From contig CAWZYM010000236.1 of the NCBI GenBank assembly GCA_963966185.1, positions 21,950-85,949 of the forward strand: a stretch of 64,000 bases of DNA, read 5' to 3'. This DNA is from Rhabditoides inermis (Eukaryota; Nematoda; Chromadorea; Rhabditida; Rhabditidae). The translations under genes were made by a program, and so were the position numbers. The notes below the pieces were generated by a model, which saw nothing but the letters and a program-made list of their open reading frames with translations, searched no databases and had not been told where the DNA came from. Positions 44,508 through 59,269 of the stretch are shown in pieces. Position 1 is the stretch's first letter; each line of letters begins with the position of its first letter.

Positions 44508-46684
44508 TTATTCTCCCTTGTATACGGGAGCACGCTTCTCAGAGAAGGCCTTTAGACCCTCGAGGCGATCCTGAGTCGGCACAACCTGAAAGAGGGATGG
44601 TTGAGTGGAATATGAATGAGGGGAATGCGGGTATGGAAATTGTTGTGCCCCAGTGCCAGTATGTTTACCTGTATATTCAGACCAAACATAAAAAGGGGGT
44701 GGGTAAAATAAGGGTACCCCCCTCCAATTTCGGCCTGCCCCTCATCTCAAACATGTGTTACAGATGTCACAAAATTATATTCATTCGAGTTTTAATGAAT
44801 TATAAAAAAATAAAAATTGTTTTTGACTGGAATTTCGATGAAATTATCCAAAATCATGGATGGGTTGAATCGCAGTGTAGTGTTGTGCATACTGTGGTGT
44901 ATGATCGATACACCACGTTTTGAGAAACTACACCACGCGATTTCACGGCTTGTTTTGCGAAATGCGAGAGGCCCCTTCCCATTGGATGGGGTCTCCCCCT
45001 TGGAAGGGTCATCCCTCCCGTCCAAGGGGGCGGGGCCAGACTAGCGGGAGGGCCCTACCCGTTGGGAGACCCTTCCAAGGGGCGGGGCCAAACAGCTGAG
45101 CGCGCGATTTCGAATTTTGATGATTTTTCACCGTTCTTTCGCATTTTTGTGTAAAATTTTAATTTTATATTAAATTTTAATTTTATATTAAATTTTAACT
45201 ATAACATTTTTTTTAAAAAAAAAAGTTTTTTTTTCGAAAATTATGAAATTCGACCCTTCCAATAATATGGCCAGCCGGGAGGGTTGGGGACCCCCCCTTC
45301 CGGCGAAGCCGGACCCCCCACCCTTTTTACCTATGATTCAGACGAGCTACGGTGAGGTGTTGACTACTTTTGAGACGAGGAATTGACCCTCTTTGACAAT
45401 ACGACAGGCATTATGAGCAATATAGCGACTATGAGATCCTCGCGGAGAATTAGATGAGGGAGCTGCACCTGTGCGTAGAGCTGCTGCTCCATCACGAGTC
45501 CACTGTCGATGTCCAACTGCCCACCAGTGTTCACTGCAATCTTCGCCAGCCGAACCGCCACCGGACCCTCAAATAAGACGATTCAAAAATGAGTAAACGA
45601 CATGAAAATACCCTGGGAATGATCTCTTTGGCAATGGCGAGTGCCTTGTTGAACGCGCCATCAGGACCATCAGTCACATGGCTCACCTGAAGTACATGGA
45701 ATTGATCACACGCTCCGTCAGAAAATGATCATATTAAATCCATTCTAATCAGACAGTCAGTTAGTTTGTCAGGCAGTCTCTCAGTGTCACTCACGAGCCC
45801 GATGCGCTGTGCCTCCTCTCCGTCAATCATGCGTCCGGTGAAGATGAGCTCCTTGGCGATAGACTGGCCAACGAGGCGCGGCAGTCGCTGCGTTCCGCCC
45901 GCGCCGGGGATGATCGCCAGCTTCGTCTCCGTCAAACCCATCTTAGCAGACTTTCCTTTAAATATTGATTAAAACGTATAACGTAATCATGATTTGAATC
46001 GCACCGGCGACACGAATGTCGGCAGCGAGAGCGATCTCGAGTCCTCCTCCGAGTGCGAATCCGTCGAGAGCGGCGATGACTGGCTGTGGCAGGGACGCCA
46101 GCTCACCAATCGCCGAACGGATGCTGTCCACGAAACGAGGAACCTCTTCCACTGGCATGGTCTTGCGCTCCTTTAGGTCAGCTCCTGGAGAAACGCGGGT
46201 CTATGTATTCGTTTCAAGTTTCAAGTAAACATTTACAGGGTAAATAAAATAAATATTTACCACATTCCTGATATTAACAAGTCAGTTGGAACTTGGAAGT
46301 CAACAAAAGAAGGTAAGAAGAACAACATACCAGTACAGAAGGCACCGGGTACGTCCGATTTGATGATCACGACACGGGCCGACTTATCAAATTTCAGCTC
46401 TGCCAGCGAAGTGCGGAACTATATTCCTTCCATTTTCGCTAGTGCACACAAGGAAAGGCTACCTGCTGAAGCATAAGATTGCTGATAGCATTTTTGGTCT
46501 CAGGTCGATTGAGGCGGAGAACGACAATACCTGAATATTAAAAAAGAGTCAAATTCCTATGTTGTGATTAACAATTACCTTGATCGTCTCCTTGAAGTCG
46601 ATCAACAGAAAGTGGGCCCGTTGATGCACATCTGATAAACGAGGCCAGGCGAGGAGCAGAAACACATGAACGAATAGATAACAT
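44508..46684 (-). CDS. AUH: Methylglutaconyl-CoA hydratase (enoyl-CoA hydratase family)
   Basis: A mitochondrial crotonase-fold enzyme hydrating 3-methylglutaconyl-CoA in leucine breakdown. The first exon encodes a presequence ([20 protein letters not shown]) directly behind a TTTTAG acceptor. Then follow [60 protein letters not shown] (oxyanion hole), [29 protein letters not shown] (with the catalytic Glu region), [36 protein letters not shown] and finally [19 protein letters not shown] with TAA at 44508-44510. The C-terminus equals that of animal AUH. One intron (about 44590-45467) contains a large insertion. MRPL46 follows in operon-like spacing. Confidence 0.94.
44690..45345. mobile_element. 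probable insertion in an AUH intron
   Basis: The pseudogene copy of this intron (39181-39224) is only about 45 bp, so most of this 650-bp stretch was gained in the intact gene or lost in the copy. It has G/C-rich blocks (CAAGGGGGCGGGGCC and CCAAGGGGCGGGGCC) and a palindrome CCGGCTTCGCCGG near 45300. The ends (GGGGGTGGGTAAAATAAGGG and inverted CCCCACCCTTTTTACC) look like weak inverted repeats. The family is unknown. Confidence 0.5.
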
Positions 46685-49924
<3,240 letters not shown>

Positions 49925-50267
49925 GTCTCGTCCCCACCTCTAAATGCCACGCTTCTTCTCTCTCGATGTAATAATGCGAGCGTACCCCGTGAGTTGTCTG
50001 TTGTAGTCAGTCGAGGAGTAGCTGTAGGTGCGAATTGTGTCTATAATATATTTCGCAGATCATCCATAAGCTTTGTGATAGATGATTTCTATTTCGACAA
50101 AACGAATAAAAATGACTATATTTGTGGAGAGTGGTGATTGTTGACGCAGGGAAGTGATCGAATTAGCGTGAACCGGCCGCAGCGAGAGGGGCGTGTGCCA
50201 AGGTCGGCCGGCCCGCTCTCGCCTGTTCTTTGCCTGTTGTGCTGCCTGCCTGCCTGCCTGGGATTCA

Positions 50268-51268
50268 CTACAAGAGGTCCCACCTAGGGGGCGGGGTCAG
50301 TGACAGCGCGCGGTGTGAGCGCGCGGCGGCTGTTTACAACCGGTGCGCGCGCGTCAACGGACAATGCAACAGATGCCATAGTTCCTAGATATTATGAGTG
50401 ATACAATTTTTGAAAGTTTGAAAATGAAATTCAGTAAAAATTCCGAAAAAAAAATGTGTGTGATGAAACAATGTGACATGATATATCATTGGAACCGGAA
50501 AGTTACAACAAGTCGAGTGGACTTATTTGTTTTTCTTGTTTTCTATCTTTTTTATCATTATGAGAAAAATCACTCTCAAAAAAAATCTGAATGATATAAA
50601 TCATATCAATGTTCTCGGTGAACACGTAATTTGAGTAGCGTGATTTGCCTAGAGTAACATACTCTGAACATCTAATTACAGTGATATTGGTGAGTGCAAG
50701 ACTCAGAAACGTCTATCGCTTCGTTTCCTCTGGTATTGCCCGAGGGCTCTGTATCTAGGGCACGTTTATTGTTTATAAACCGTGTTGTTGTTTGGTAAAG
50801 CAATCATCTGCACTCGCTATATGTACTCGGCGCGGGAGATGGGCATCGAGATGAACCTGAAGCCCTGTCAGACCATGCCTTTCGCTATATCCAAGATTTG
50901 TACTGATGAATCGACCAAGGACCTGCCCGCCTCTATGCACGTGCGTGTTTCTTTAAAACAGATTCCTCCATTCATCTCATTTAGATGGAAATAGAAGAAC
51001 ACATCACTCACAACAACGACCAAGTTAGCCGATCGATCAGCTACCACAGGAGAACGGAGAATAAGAAGATAGGAATGCAACGGGCACACCCCTTCCAGGT
51101 ATGTATAGATGAAATGATCTGTGATGGTAGGTGAATGATGGTAACTCATGCATGTAGGTACCCACTGCGTATCGCTCCCTCGACTCGAAGGATCCGACCG
51201 TCATTGTGGCTCACGAGGACACTGATCTCATCGTTCTGATGCACCCACAGGCCGTCGATGAGTGGGTC

Positions 51269-51309
<41 letters not shown>

Positions 51310-51986
51310 AAGCCCGGTCTGCTCAACATTCTGCGTGTCGTCGTGCCCCAGATACACCAAGCGACTGCCCAGGCGAGGTATTGGAGGAGGATGGCGGCTG
51401 ATGGACAGGAGAAAGAGGGACGGCCGAAGAACAACATGCGTGAGCACCGCGCCGAGCGACTCGCCGAGATCCGCGCCCACCAGTTCAACTTCGAGTACAC
51501 CGCACTCGCCCAGAAGCTCAACCGCAAGTACGTCTACGACTTCTTGAAAGCAACCTCTCGGTATCAGAAAAAGTTCACTCGGTAGATACTTGATATTGTT
51601 GATTATTTCGTGGATTATATCTTACTTTCTTTGTACATATTGTTGTTTTATCGCGCGCGGTTTCATATGTTCGGTTTTTGTTGAATATTTCATAAATATA
51701 TAGCTTTCCGGGTGTGATTTTTGCTTCGTTGAATTCGGTAGAAAACAAGCTTTCAGAAAATATATGGTTTTCATACTCAAAACTGTCTCATTATTTAGAT
51801 ATTTAGTGAAAACTAAAAATCAATTTCAAATTTCCCGCGTTTTTTCCCGCCAAAATGAGACGCCACGCCAAAAAACCCCCTACTACTCCTACAGTACCCA
51901 CTTGGTGGTCCCGCCCCCATCTCACCACCCCGCCCCCTCCTCCTACCACCCCCTACCGATATGGGACCTTGTGGGACCTCTTGTAG
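50268..51986 (+). mobile_element. TIR element 1, copy 2 (1719 bp, inverted relative to copy 1)
   Basis: Same length and apparently the same sequence as 36840-38558 in opposite orientation, including the TG microsatellite length. Outside, GGATTCA precedes and GAAGACC follows, as in copy 1 read backwards. Its end lies 11 bp from the stop codon of the minus-strand gene at 51997. Confidence 0.85.
50821..51585 (+). CDS. Element-borne protein, unrecognised, with DTD-type acidic motif (copy 2)
   Basis: Same exons and predicted product as 37241-38005. The first exon begins after GGTAAAG at about 50800 and the first ATG is at 50821. A TG repeat (about 51271-51304) fills one intron. Two apparently identical copies with all splice sites intact suggest either very recent duplication or gene conversion. 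Confidence 0.5.
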
Positions 51987-51996
51987 GAAGACCGAA

Positions 51997-53837
51997 TCAA
52001 ACGCCATGTTGTGCAGCGTGCTCGGCGGCCAATTCGCCTGAAAATAGCCATTTAAAAACTACGACAGTCTGTCAACTACATAAAAAGGTCTCACGACGAT
52101 GTCAAACAGATGACACAATAAACACGGCGATTTAAGAAGGCGAAAAAATTGACACCTTTTACTTTTTTGACAAATTGACTCACCTTTTATTTCTTCGTAG
52201 AACTGCGTGAAAATTCGAGACTCGTTGATGTGACGGAGCTGTCTTCCAACCGCTTTTCCCCATGCCAGCACTTGCGCCGAGGAGAGAATTCCGTCATCAT
52301 CCGTCACGGGTCGAAAACCCAACACGTGCGTTGGACCGGTGAGCTCAGCGTATAGAGACGAGTAGAGATGGCACTTGGTTTTGGGGAGAGCAATGAGCTG
52401 TTCCTTGGCCTCCGCCCAGTTTCGGAATACTTCATGTACATCTGCACAGATTATCGGGGGCAATATTATGTGCAGTCCTTTGCAGAGGCCGTTAGTGAGA
52501 GCGTTGCGAAGATCCTGTGCGACAAGAAAGGGTTCATAGGGGATCGAAGCGACCAGCTCGAAGGTCTCGCCTGTCGCAACACCCGCAAGTAGTGCTTCCA
52601 CTATGTGAATGTAGCTGTTGGCCACATGACGGTGCGGACGGCCTTGGAGTCGGCGAGTTATGTACCCGGGTAGAGCGTACAGTAACTGCAACGTAGTTAT
52701 TAATATCGATCAATTGAATGTAATGTACCTTGTTCTGTGCAGTGGGCTGGCATTGTTGATAACCGGTGGCCCACTTTTCGCCATCAGGAACCCCCGCGGT
52801 CCCTACTCCACGCGAGGTGGCAATCTCCAGTTCCGCGGTAAACTGACGGGCGTATGGCGACATTATCAGCGCACAAATCACAGCGAAGCAATCTTGGGCT
52901 GTGTATTGACACGGAGTATCCTAAACAATGTATGTGTATTTGCAGTAGACAATCATTAAATTACGGTCTCACTCTCACCTCTCGGTCTCGTAGTGCGTTG
53001 TAAGTGTGGAATAGCGCGGCCGCTCCTCCTGTTCTATACGCGGCTGCCAATTGCGCGGAATTTATCATGTTTTTCACGACAAAGCCGTCTCCTCCGTGAA
53101 ATTCAGAAATTATGAATTTGAGTGGCATAGGATTCGGGAACGGCACTGAGGGATCCAAAACCGTGTTGTGGATTCTGTAATTCAACATTAAGTATCATAC
53201 ATTTCAGGAATCTGACGCCACTCACTGGTAGACATCGATCGCCTCCCATGGGATGTCCACCTGCTCAGTGGGCATGACGATGAGACCATTTTCGACACGA
53301 ATCGGTAAGCGCTTGTCTACAACAAGTACGTTAGTGACAGGTAAATGGTAAATAACGCTTAAGAATAGTGACGTACCAAACTCCTCTCTCATTATCCTGA
53401 GGTCCTCTCTGTCTCGTAGAAGGGCACGGTGATCTTCTTCTGAGAGTTGGACCTGAAGGTAGGTTTATTTCGTAATCTACTTGTTATTATTTACTTGAAC
53501 TACTGTTCGTTAAGACGATCAAATAGGTGTTCCTATCTTTATATTATATGTTCCTATCCTTATATTCCTATCCTTTTTCAAATAAAAGATGCTGTTCTTA
53601 GATTGATCATCAATTTTATAGTAATTATCGTACCTGTCCCACATGTTGAGCCTGTTGTGCGGCGGCTGCGACCTGTTGTGCGACTGCGGCTGCTTGTGCG
53701 GCTGCGTCAACAATGGGGTCGTCCATGTTCGTCTCCGAGACTCTCCTGAGTCGTGGGACTTGCGGATCAGCTGTCTCTTCTCTACAGGAGTTGTAGCGTG
53801 GACGCGTCCACCGGCGGGAGAAGTAGTACCCGTTCAT
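51997..53837 (-). CDS. Unrecognised multi-exon protein
   Basis: Seven or so exons join in frame. An alanine/glutamine-rich N-terminal helix (DAAAQAAAVAQQVAAAAQQA) is followed by LSEEDHRALLRDREDLRIMR, IPWEAIDVYQIHNTVLDPSV, FIISEFHGGDGFVVKNMINS, DTPCQYTAQDCFAVICALIM, SPYARQFTAELEIATSRGVG, ALPGYITRRLQGRPHRHVAN and FELVASIPYEPFLVAQDLRN. It ends KGELAAEHAAQHGV at 51997. There are no signal peptide or membrane segments. The look is of a mainly helical globular protein, possibly a nucleocapsid- or gag-like domesticated protein, but I do not recognise the family. Start options are 53837, 53726 (MDDPIVDA) or 53966. The stop lies beside TIR element copy 2, so the C-terminus may have been cut short by it. 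Confidence 0.65.
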
Positions 53838-54196
53838 TGCGCGTGCGCGGCAAAGGAGGGGCGGGGCCGCGTCCTGGGGGCGGGGTGTGGTGACGTGAGT
53901 GATGATCTTTGATTGATTGCCACGTGTATTTGTCGATGTGGCGGCTTTCGTCGTCAGATTCCTCATTTGCAACTGTTAAATATCTATTGAAAGGTTGATG
54001 GATTGATTGATCGAATCGCTTTTTATTTAGTCTCATTAATGTTTTTATCTTCTACTTCGCTTCTTTCTTCCTTTCTCGTGACAACCGCTTTTATGGATTT
54101 ATGATTGATGGATTGTAGTAATAATGAGATGGCATGTACCGTGTTTGTTGGTTGCTGTAATTTGTTACTTTAGCGAGTTTGATTGTTTGTCTTCAG

Positions 54197-55011
54197 GTAA
54201 ACAAGGAGAGAGACGAAGCCTTTCGCCAAGCTAGAGGCAAATTGATGTGCGAGGAGAAATTGCGGAAGTGTTCGAAGAAGGAGAAATGCAAAATGGTTGG
54301 AGGGTAGTAATGAACAAAACGTGGGCATAGGATAGGATTGCTTCCTGCGTGGAGTGCGACTGGGATTGTCGTGAGAAGTTCAGCGCCCGAAACAGACAAG
54401 AATGACCGGAAGGTCATATTCCGAACCGTTTTAAACTGCTCTGGCAGTTCCTTACCAGTGGCTTTCCTTCCGGTCATCATGGGAATTCACAAATCGCCTC
54501 TAGCGCTAGACGCTTGGGGTGGTGATAGCATGATTGACTAAAACCGCGCAATGAGTGAGTGTGTGTGATGTGCGAGTGGCTGTGCGGGGAATGTAGGTGA
54601 GCTGGATTTCGGGGTCACCACCTCTATGGATTTCACATGGCCTCTATTGATCCCACACCCACTTCATTCCTCATTTGCGCATCAGTCACAAACACACTTT
54701 GCTGCCTTGCTACTTTCACTTTCTTACTCTTTCTCATTCCTGTCTCATTTGAATTCCTGCCATTTGAATTCCTGCCATATCTATTTATTATTCGTTTCGT
54801 TGCGTGCCAGCCGTCTTCAGCAGTAGCACTGTATTCGTCGTTACTGGGTTGCAATGTACTTTTTGTCCTTTGATTTATCGATTGATTTATTGATTTACTT
54901 CAGACGAGGAAGGCGAGAGATTATTTCTGTGAGAAGAAGATGAACAGTGGATGGAAGCTAGAGCGACAACGCTCCAGACTATCTACGGACAGTCGGACGA
55001 GGAGTGAGTTG
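54197..55011 (+). CDS. possible exons of an unrecognised basic protein
   Basis: Two exon-like blocks follow CAG acceptors: one with NKERDEAFRQARGKLMCEEK then LRKCSKKEKCKM (54197-54296), the other with TRKARDYFCEKKMNSGWKLE then RQRSRLSTDSRTR (54904-55004). Each ends at a GT. The sequence between and around is part of decayed duplications, so these may be relics. Confidence 0.25.
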
Positions 55012-56456
55012 TGAGTGAGAGAATCAGATCATGTGTTGTGGAAAAGGCAGAATGGTAAGAGAACGGTAGACTACAGAAAACGCTGATATATAGGTGCTGC
55101 GTCCGGTTAATATTGTGAGAAACTAGTGTAATGCATATCCGGGGGTTGTTTGTAGTTAGTGATGAAATCAATAAAAACAACTATGTGTGCGTGAGAGAGG
55201 AGTGTCAAGAGAGTAATGTCAGTGTGAGTGTGGCCGCGCGGGAAACGTAGACCAACTGGAAATCTGGGTCATAATCATCACTCGAATCACTCCTCTCCCT
55301 CATTGATCCAGGCTCACGCGCAGCCACACCCACACCGACATTTTATTCATCCTCCCCACTTGCGCCATGAAAACACTTATAGTCTTCGCCTGGAGGATAG
55401 TTTCTGTTATTGCCAGCCGGGGTCAGTTGGCGAAACTCAGTTGCGAGCGAGAGAGGTCAGACAGCGCGAGCAAATGGTCGAGTGTCGCGCGGCCTCTTTG
55501 ATTCGCATGCCGGCTTCTTTGATCGATATTATCGTTTGAAAGTGCGCGCTTGGGTCTCCTCACGACTAGAAGGTAGATCGAATGCGACTAGAGGGTAGAT
55601 CGATATTCTACCGTAATCTGGCAAACTATCTCCCAGAATAATATTATAGACACCACCACACCACATCATTTTCTATCTCTCCTCCCACCTATCTTTCGGT
55701 TAGTGTCTTTGCTTGTGCACTCTCCTGCTATGCTATCCATCTATATTGTTGTATTTATTTTATTATATTTTTTTCTGCCTAGTTTCATCATTTTTTTGCG
55801 CCCTACTCGTGTTATGATGATCGATTGATTGGAGTTGCCTCGATGGGATGCATCGTTTTTTTTTGTTCTCACAGTTTCCCTTTCGGTTGTCGAGGTCCTT
55901 GTCTCGCTCTTATCGATCGATTGCGTGTCGCACCTTGTTGTCCTCACACAGTTGCTTCTCCCTCTTGCCCCGCCTCTTCATCATTTCTCTCGCTCCCCCT
56001 TCCCCTCTTCAATCTTTGCTTATTGCTTCCTATGTCTATTCATTATTCATATTCATTGCTCGGTTTTTTTTTGCTGTTGTCAAGTTCCATGTTTCGTGTA
56101 TTGATTGTTCCTATCGGTATCATCGACTCTACTTGTAGGTAGGGCGGACAGTCGGTTGAATCTGTACACCGGGCACAGCCAGCACCGGCACCACCATTGA
56201 TAGGACTCGGGCCCGAGCTCCATCCTGTCTTCGCCCTCACCATTCCGCTCTCCCATCGATTGGATGGTTAAGTGCGATATAATCCATGTATATACACTAC
56301 ACATTCGCACTCATTTATTGTTACATTCATTGATGTTTGAGGTGGCGCATTTACCCCTCTACCCTCTATTCTCTTGCACTCCTCTACTCCCCTCCGATTT
56401 CTGACACCTCTTTATTCCTTTGTACATTTAACAACTTTCGTGTTTCATCTGCCATT

Positions 56457-56458
<2 letters not shown>

Positions 56459-56509
<51 letters not shown>

Positions 56510-56601
56510 TATTTTTGATATTGATTTTCATGTTTCATCTGCCATTGATTTCTCTCTCTCTCTCTTCTTTGTTATTGATTTTCATGTTTCATCTGCCATT
56601 G

Positions 56602-56651
<50 letters not shown>

Positions 56652-56691
56652 CTCTCTCTTTTCTCTCTCTTTTCTCTCTCTTTTCTCTCTC

Positions 56692-56751
<60 letters not shown>

Positions 56752-56757
56752 CTCTCT
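56459..56757. repeat. CT microsatellite cluster with a repeated intervening block
   Basis: Long CT runs are separated twice by the same roughly 30-bp block (TTGATTTTCATGTTTCATCTGCCATTGAT), showing that the tract grew by duplication of CT plus unique block. Confidence 0.93.
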
Positions 56758-57289
56758 TCTTTTATATCTCTTCTTTTGTGCTCTCTCGCCTCGCTGTCGT
56801 TATTGATTGATTGGTGCGTGTCGCGTATGTTTTTTGTGATGATTGTACACTGTGTACTGACGTTGTCTGTTTAGGCGTGCTTCGCCGGCGGAGCCGTGCA
56901 TATCGACTTCGACTGCAGCAGTCGTGTACACATTCCCGCGCAATGAGTGAGTATTAGTGTGTCTGCGTGTGAGAGAGTTGTGTCTGTGTGAGTGTGGCTG
57001 CGCGGCAAATGGACACCAGATGGATTTCTGGGTCACCACCGCTCCACACTCGTCCGCCATTGATCCCAGCTAGCTTCTTTCCCAATTTTGCGCGACCAGC
57101 ACACTTTGATATACACCAGTTCGTACTATCATTTTCCTATTCACTATCCTTTCGTGCACTTCTTTTCCATGATCTCTCTTTTTGTTCTATACACACATCT
57201 TGATCGCTTGATTGAAGTTGTCTAAATGGGATGCATCGCTTTTTTCGTTTTCACAGTTTCTCGTTCGGTTGCCTCGCCTCGCACTCATC

Positions 57290-57448
57290 AGGCCCCATTA
57301 TACTTTCACGCTGACGCTGACGCGACGCTGACGCTCCCGTGCAAAAGATGCACCTATCGATTTTGATCACGCTGCGTCAACGAATTCAATAGTTGCATCA
57401 TGTTTTGCACGGGAGCGTCAGCGTCAGCGTGAAAGTATAATGGGGCCT
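57290..57448. mobile_element. 159-bp palindromic MITE
   Basis: Ends AGGCCCCATTATACTTTCAC and GTGAAAGTATAATGGGGCCT are perfect inverted repeats. The inner parts (GCTGACGCTGACG, CTCCCGTGCAAAA) continue the pairing with small loops. There is no coding capacity. It lies between decayed DLD fragments. Confidence 0.9.
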
Positions 57449-57687
57449 ATCGATCGATTGCGGGTCGGGCCTTGTCCTCATCTCACACTGTTGCTTCATC
57501 CGCTATTCTTCTTCCTAAGCTATCACTCCCCTTCCCCTTCCCAGTTATTGGTTTATTTCTATCTATCTATATCGATTTGTTATACATTGTGCGAGCCGTT
57601 CAATTACACCGTCGGTGTGCATTTCTATTGATGACGCTTCCCGGTCCCGGGCTCCACCCTGACTCGGCCATCTCCATTCCTTCCCCC

Positions 57688-57854
57688 CTCTCTCTCCCCT
57701 CCTCTCTCCCTCTGTCCCTCTGTCCCTCTGTCCCTCTGTCCCTCTGTCCCTCTGTCCCTCTCTCCCTCTCTCCCTCTCTCTCCCTCTCCCTCTTCCTCTT
57801 CCCCTCTCCCTCTCCCCCTCTTGCAGTCTCTCTCCTCTTGCTCTCTCTTTCTCG

Positions 57855-57898
<44 letters not shown>

Positions 57899-58046
57899 TT
57901 CGTCGTACTTGTGTTATGTCAATCGATCGAGGGTCCTCACCTCACACTGATCGATCGATCGATCGAGGGTCGGACCTTTATCTCACACAATTCATTCTTC
58001 ATTACGTTTTGTTTCTTCTTCATCCTCCATGTTTTATTTCTTATTG

Positions 58047-58088
<42 letters not shown>
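57688..58088. repeat. pyrimidine-rich tracts
   Basis: CTGTCCCT units (six or more) pass into CT and CTCCCT runs, with a second CT run at 58049-58086. GATCGATC units at about 57948-57965 interrupt them. Confidence 0.92.
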
Positions 58089-58089
<1 letters not shown>

Positions 58090-58369
58090 CTCCTCTTTTT
58101 CTCTCCTTGTTTAAATATCTTTTTCATTAACTCTTTTCTTTGTGCGCATAATCCTCTTTCGTTTCTTTTGTTTGACAGTACTCTCTCGCCTCGCTGTCAC
58201 TTTCGTCATTGATTGATTTCGTGCCGCGTATGCTTGCCGCGCAGCACAGTAAAATAGGTTGGCATGGTTGGATTTCAGGGCGTCACCTACAAGGCAACTT
58301 CCCGTTCGGCTGAGGACGTGGCCCGCGTCTGCCACCCCCCCCCCCCTTCCGTGCTCTATCGAGGTGGGT

Positions 58370-59265
58370 GGGAAGAAGGGGACCAACCGTACGGTTTTAC
58401 CTGAGATTGAATCGACAAAACCAATCTGACACTCTCCAAGAGTGTCAACCCTGCCAACCCTTTTTGAGATATACTGGAGAAGAAAATCCTAACCCTTTTT
58501 TGGGTATCTGTAACCGCAACCCTTTTTGCAAGTTTTCAATATACGAGTCGCACTACCGAAAACCTCTTTTGCTCTCAGTATATCCCTTTTCGCAATTTTC
58601 AAAAGTTCAACCCTTTTCGGGAATTTTTTTAAAATGTGCTTAGTCTTGGTATCAAGGCACTCTTTTCGGAGCAAAACCATCTGCTCTTATCGAAAAGTGC
58701 ACGCTTTCAAACACTATTTTCAAAAAAAAACACCGATTTGTGTTTGTTGTTTTTTCTGTTTTTTTTTCTTTCTGTTTATGCATTTCAAACAAGTTTGAAC
58801 TCACGGAACTTTATATTTGTCATTTGAGGCTCTCCATGGAGCACTTTGTTCGATATCCAGTCAAATATCGTTGATTGCACTATATGTACGCCTAGAGCAA
58901 ACCAAACATGCTGAAACTACTGAAAACGTCGGAAAGCCTCTAGAATAAAATGGAGCACTGAGAATCTCCCAGAAACTCCGTTGAGTGCATTTCTGACAGG
59001 TTTATTTGGCTCCTCCTTATCCTTATCGTTTAAAAGTGAACGGCTCCGGATATCGATCGATTGGCTGTGCTTGCACTATTTATACACAATGGTTGAGGTA
59101 CGAGATGAGTGACGGTTCTCGTTTATCAACTATTCGAGGAGAGAGGCGATTGACAATATTTTGAAATTGTGATGGTGGTGGATGTGACATGTGAAAATGA
59201 GATGGTATGCATTGAACAAGTGTTCACATTTTGCATGTGTACCTTGGTATGGTTCGTTCACATGT
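58370..59265. other. gene-free stretch
   Basis: No conserved frame. The block CAACCCTTTT or AACCCTTTTTT recurs about five times between 58450 and 58620 at irregular short spacing. The remainder is unique AT-leaning sequence. Confidence 0.5.
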
Positions 59266-59269
59266 GTCA

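Larger units (their letters stand above)
54550..57500 (+). repeat. diverged direct duplications in the region right of gene 51997-53837
   Basis: Blocks recur in the same order with moderate divergence. GTGTGGCTGCGCGG...TGGATTTCTGGGTCACCACC occurs at about 54570, 55225 and 56985. GATGGGATGCATCG...TCACAGTTTC occurs at about 55843 and 57223. ATCGATCGATTGCG...CACACTGTTGCTTC occurs at about 55915 and 57450. They suggest repeated segmental duplication of one unit of about 1.4 kb. Confidence 0.75.
56885..58365 (+). pseudogene. DLD pseudogene fragments
   Basis: At 56885-56945, GCCGGCGGAGCCGTGCATAT and following bases match the DLD exon for [20 protein letters not shown] with substitutions. At 58255-58345, GGTTGGCATGGTTGGATTTC and the next exon match the DLD intron end and [11 protein letters not shown]. 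They are then fused directly to the [12 protein letters not shown] part, so the sequence in between has been deleted. The fragments are in the same order as in DLD. Confidence 0.88.
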
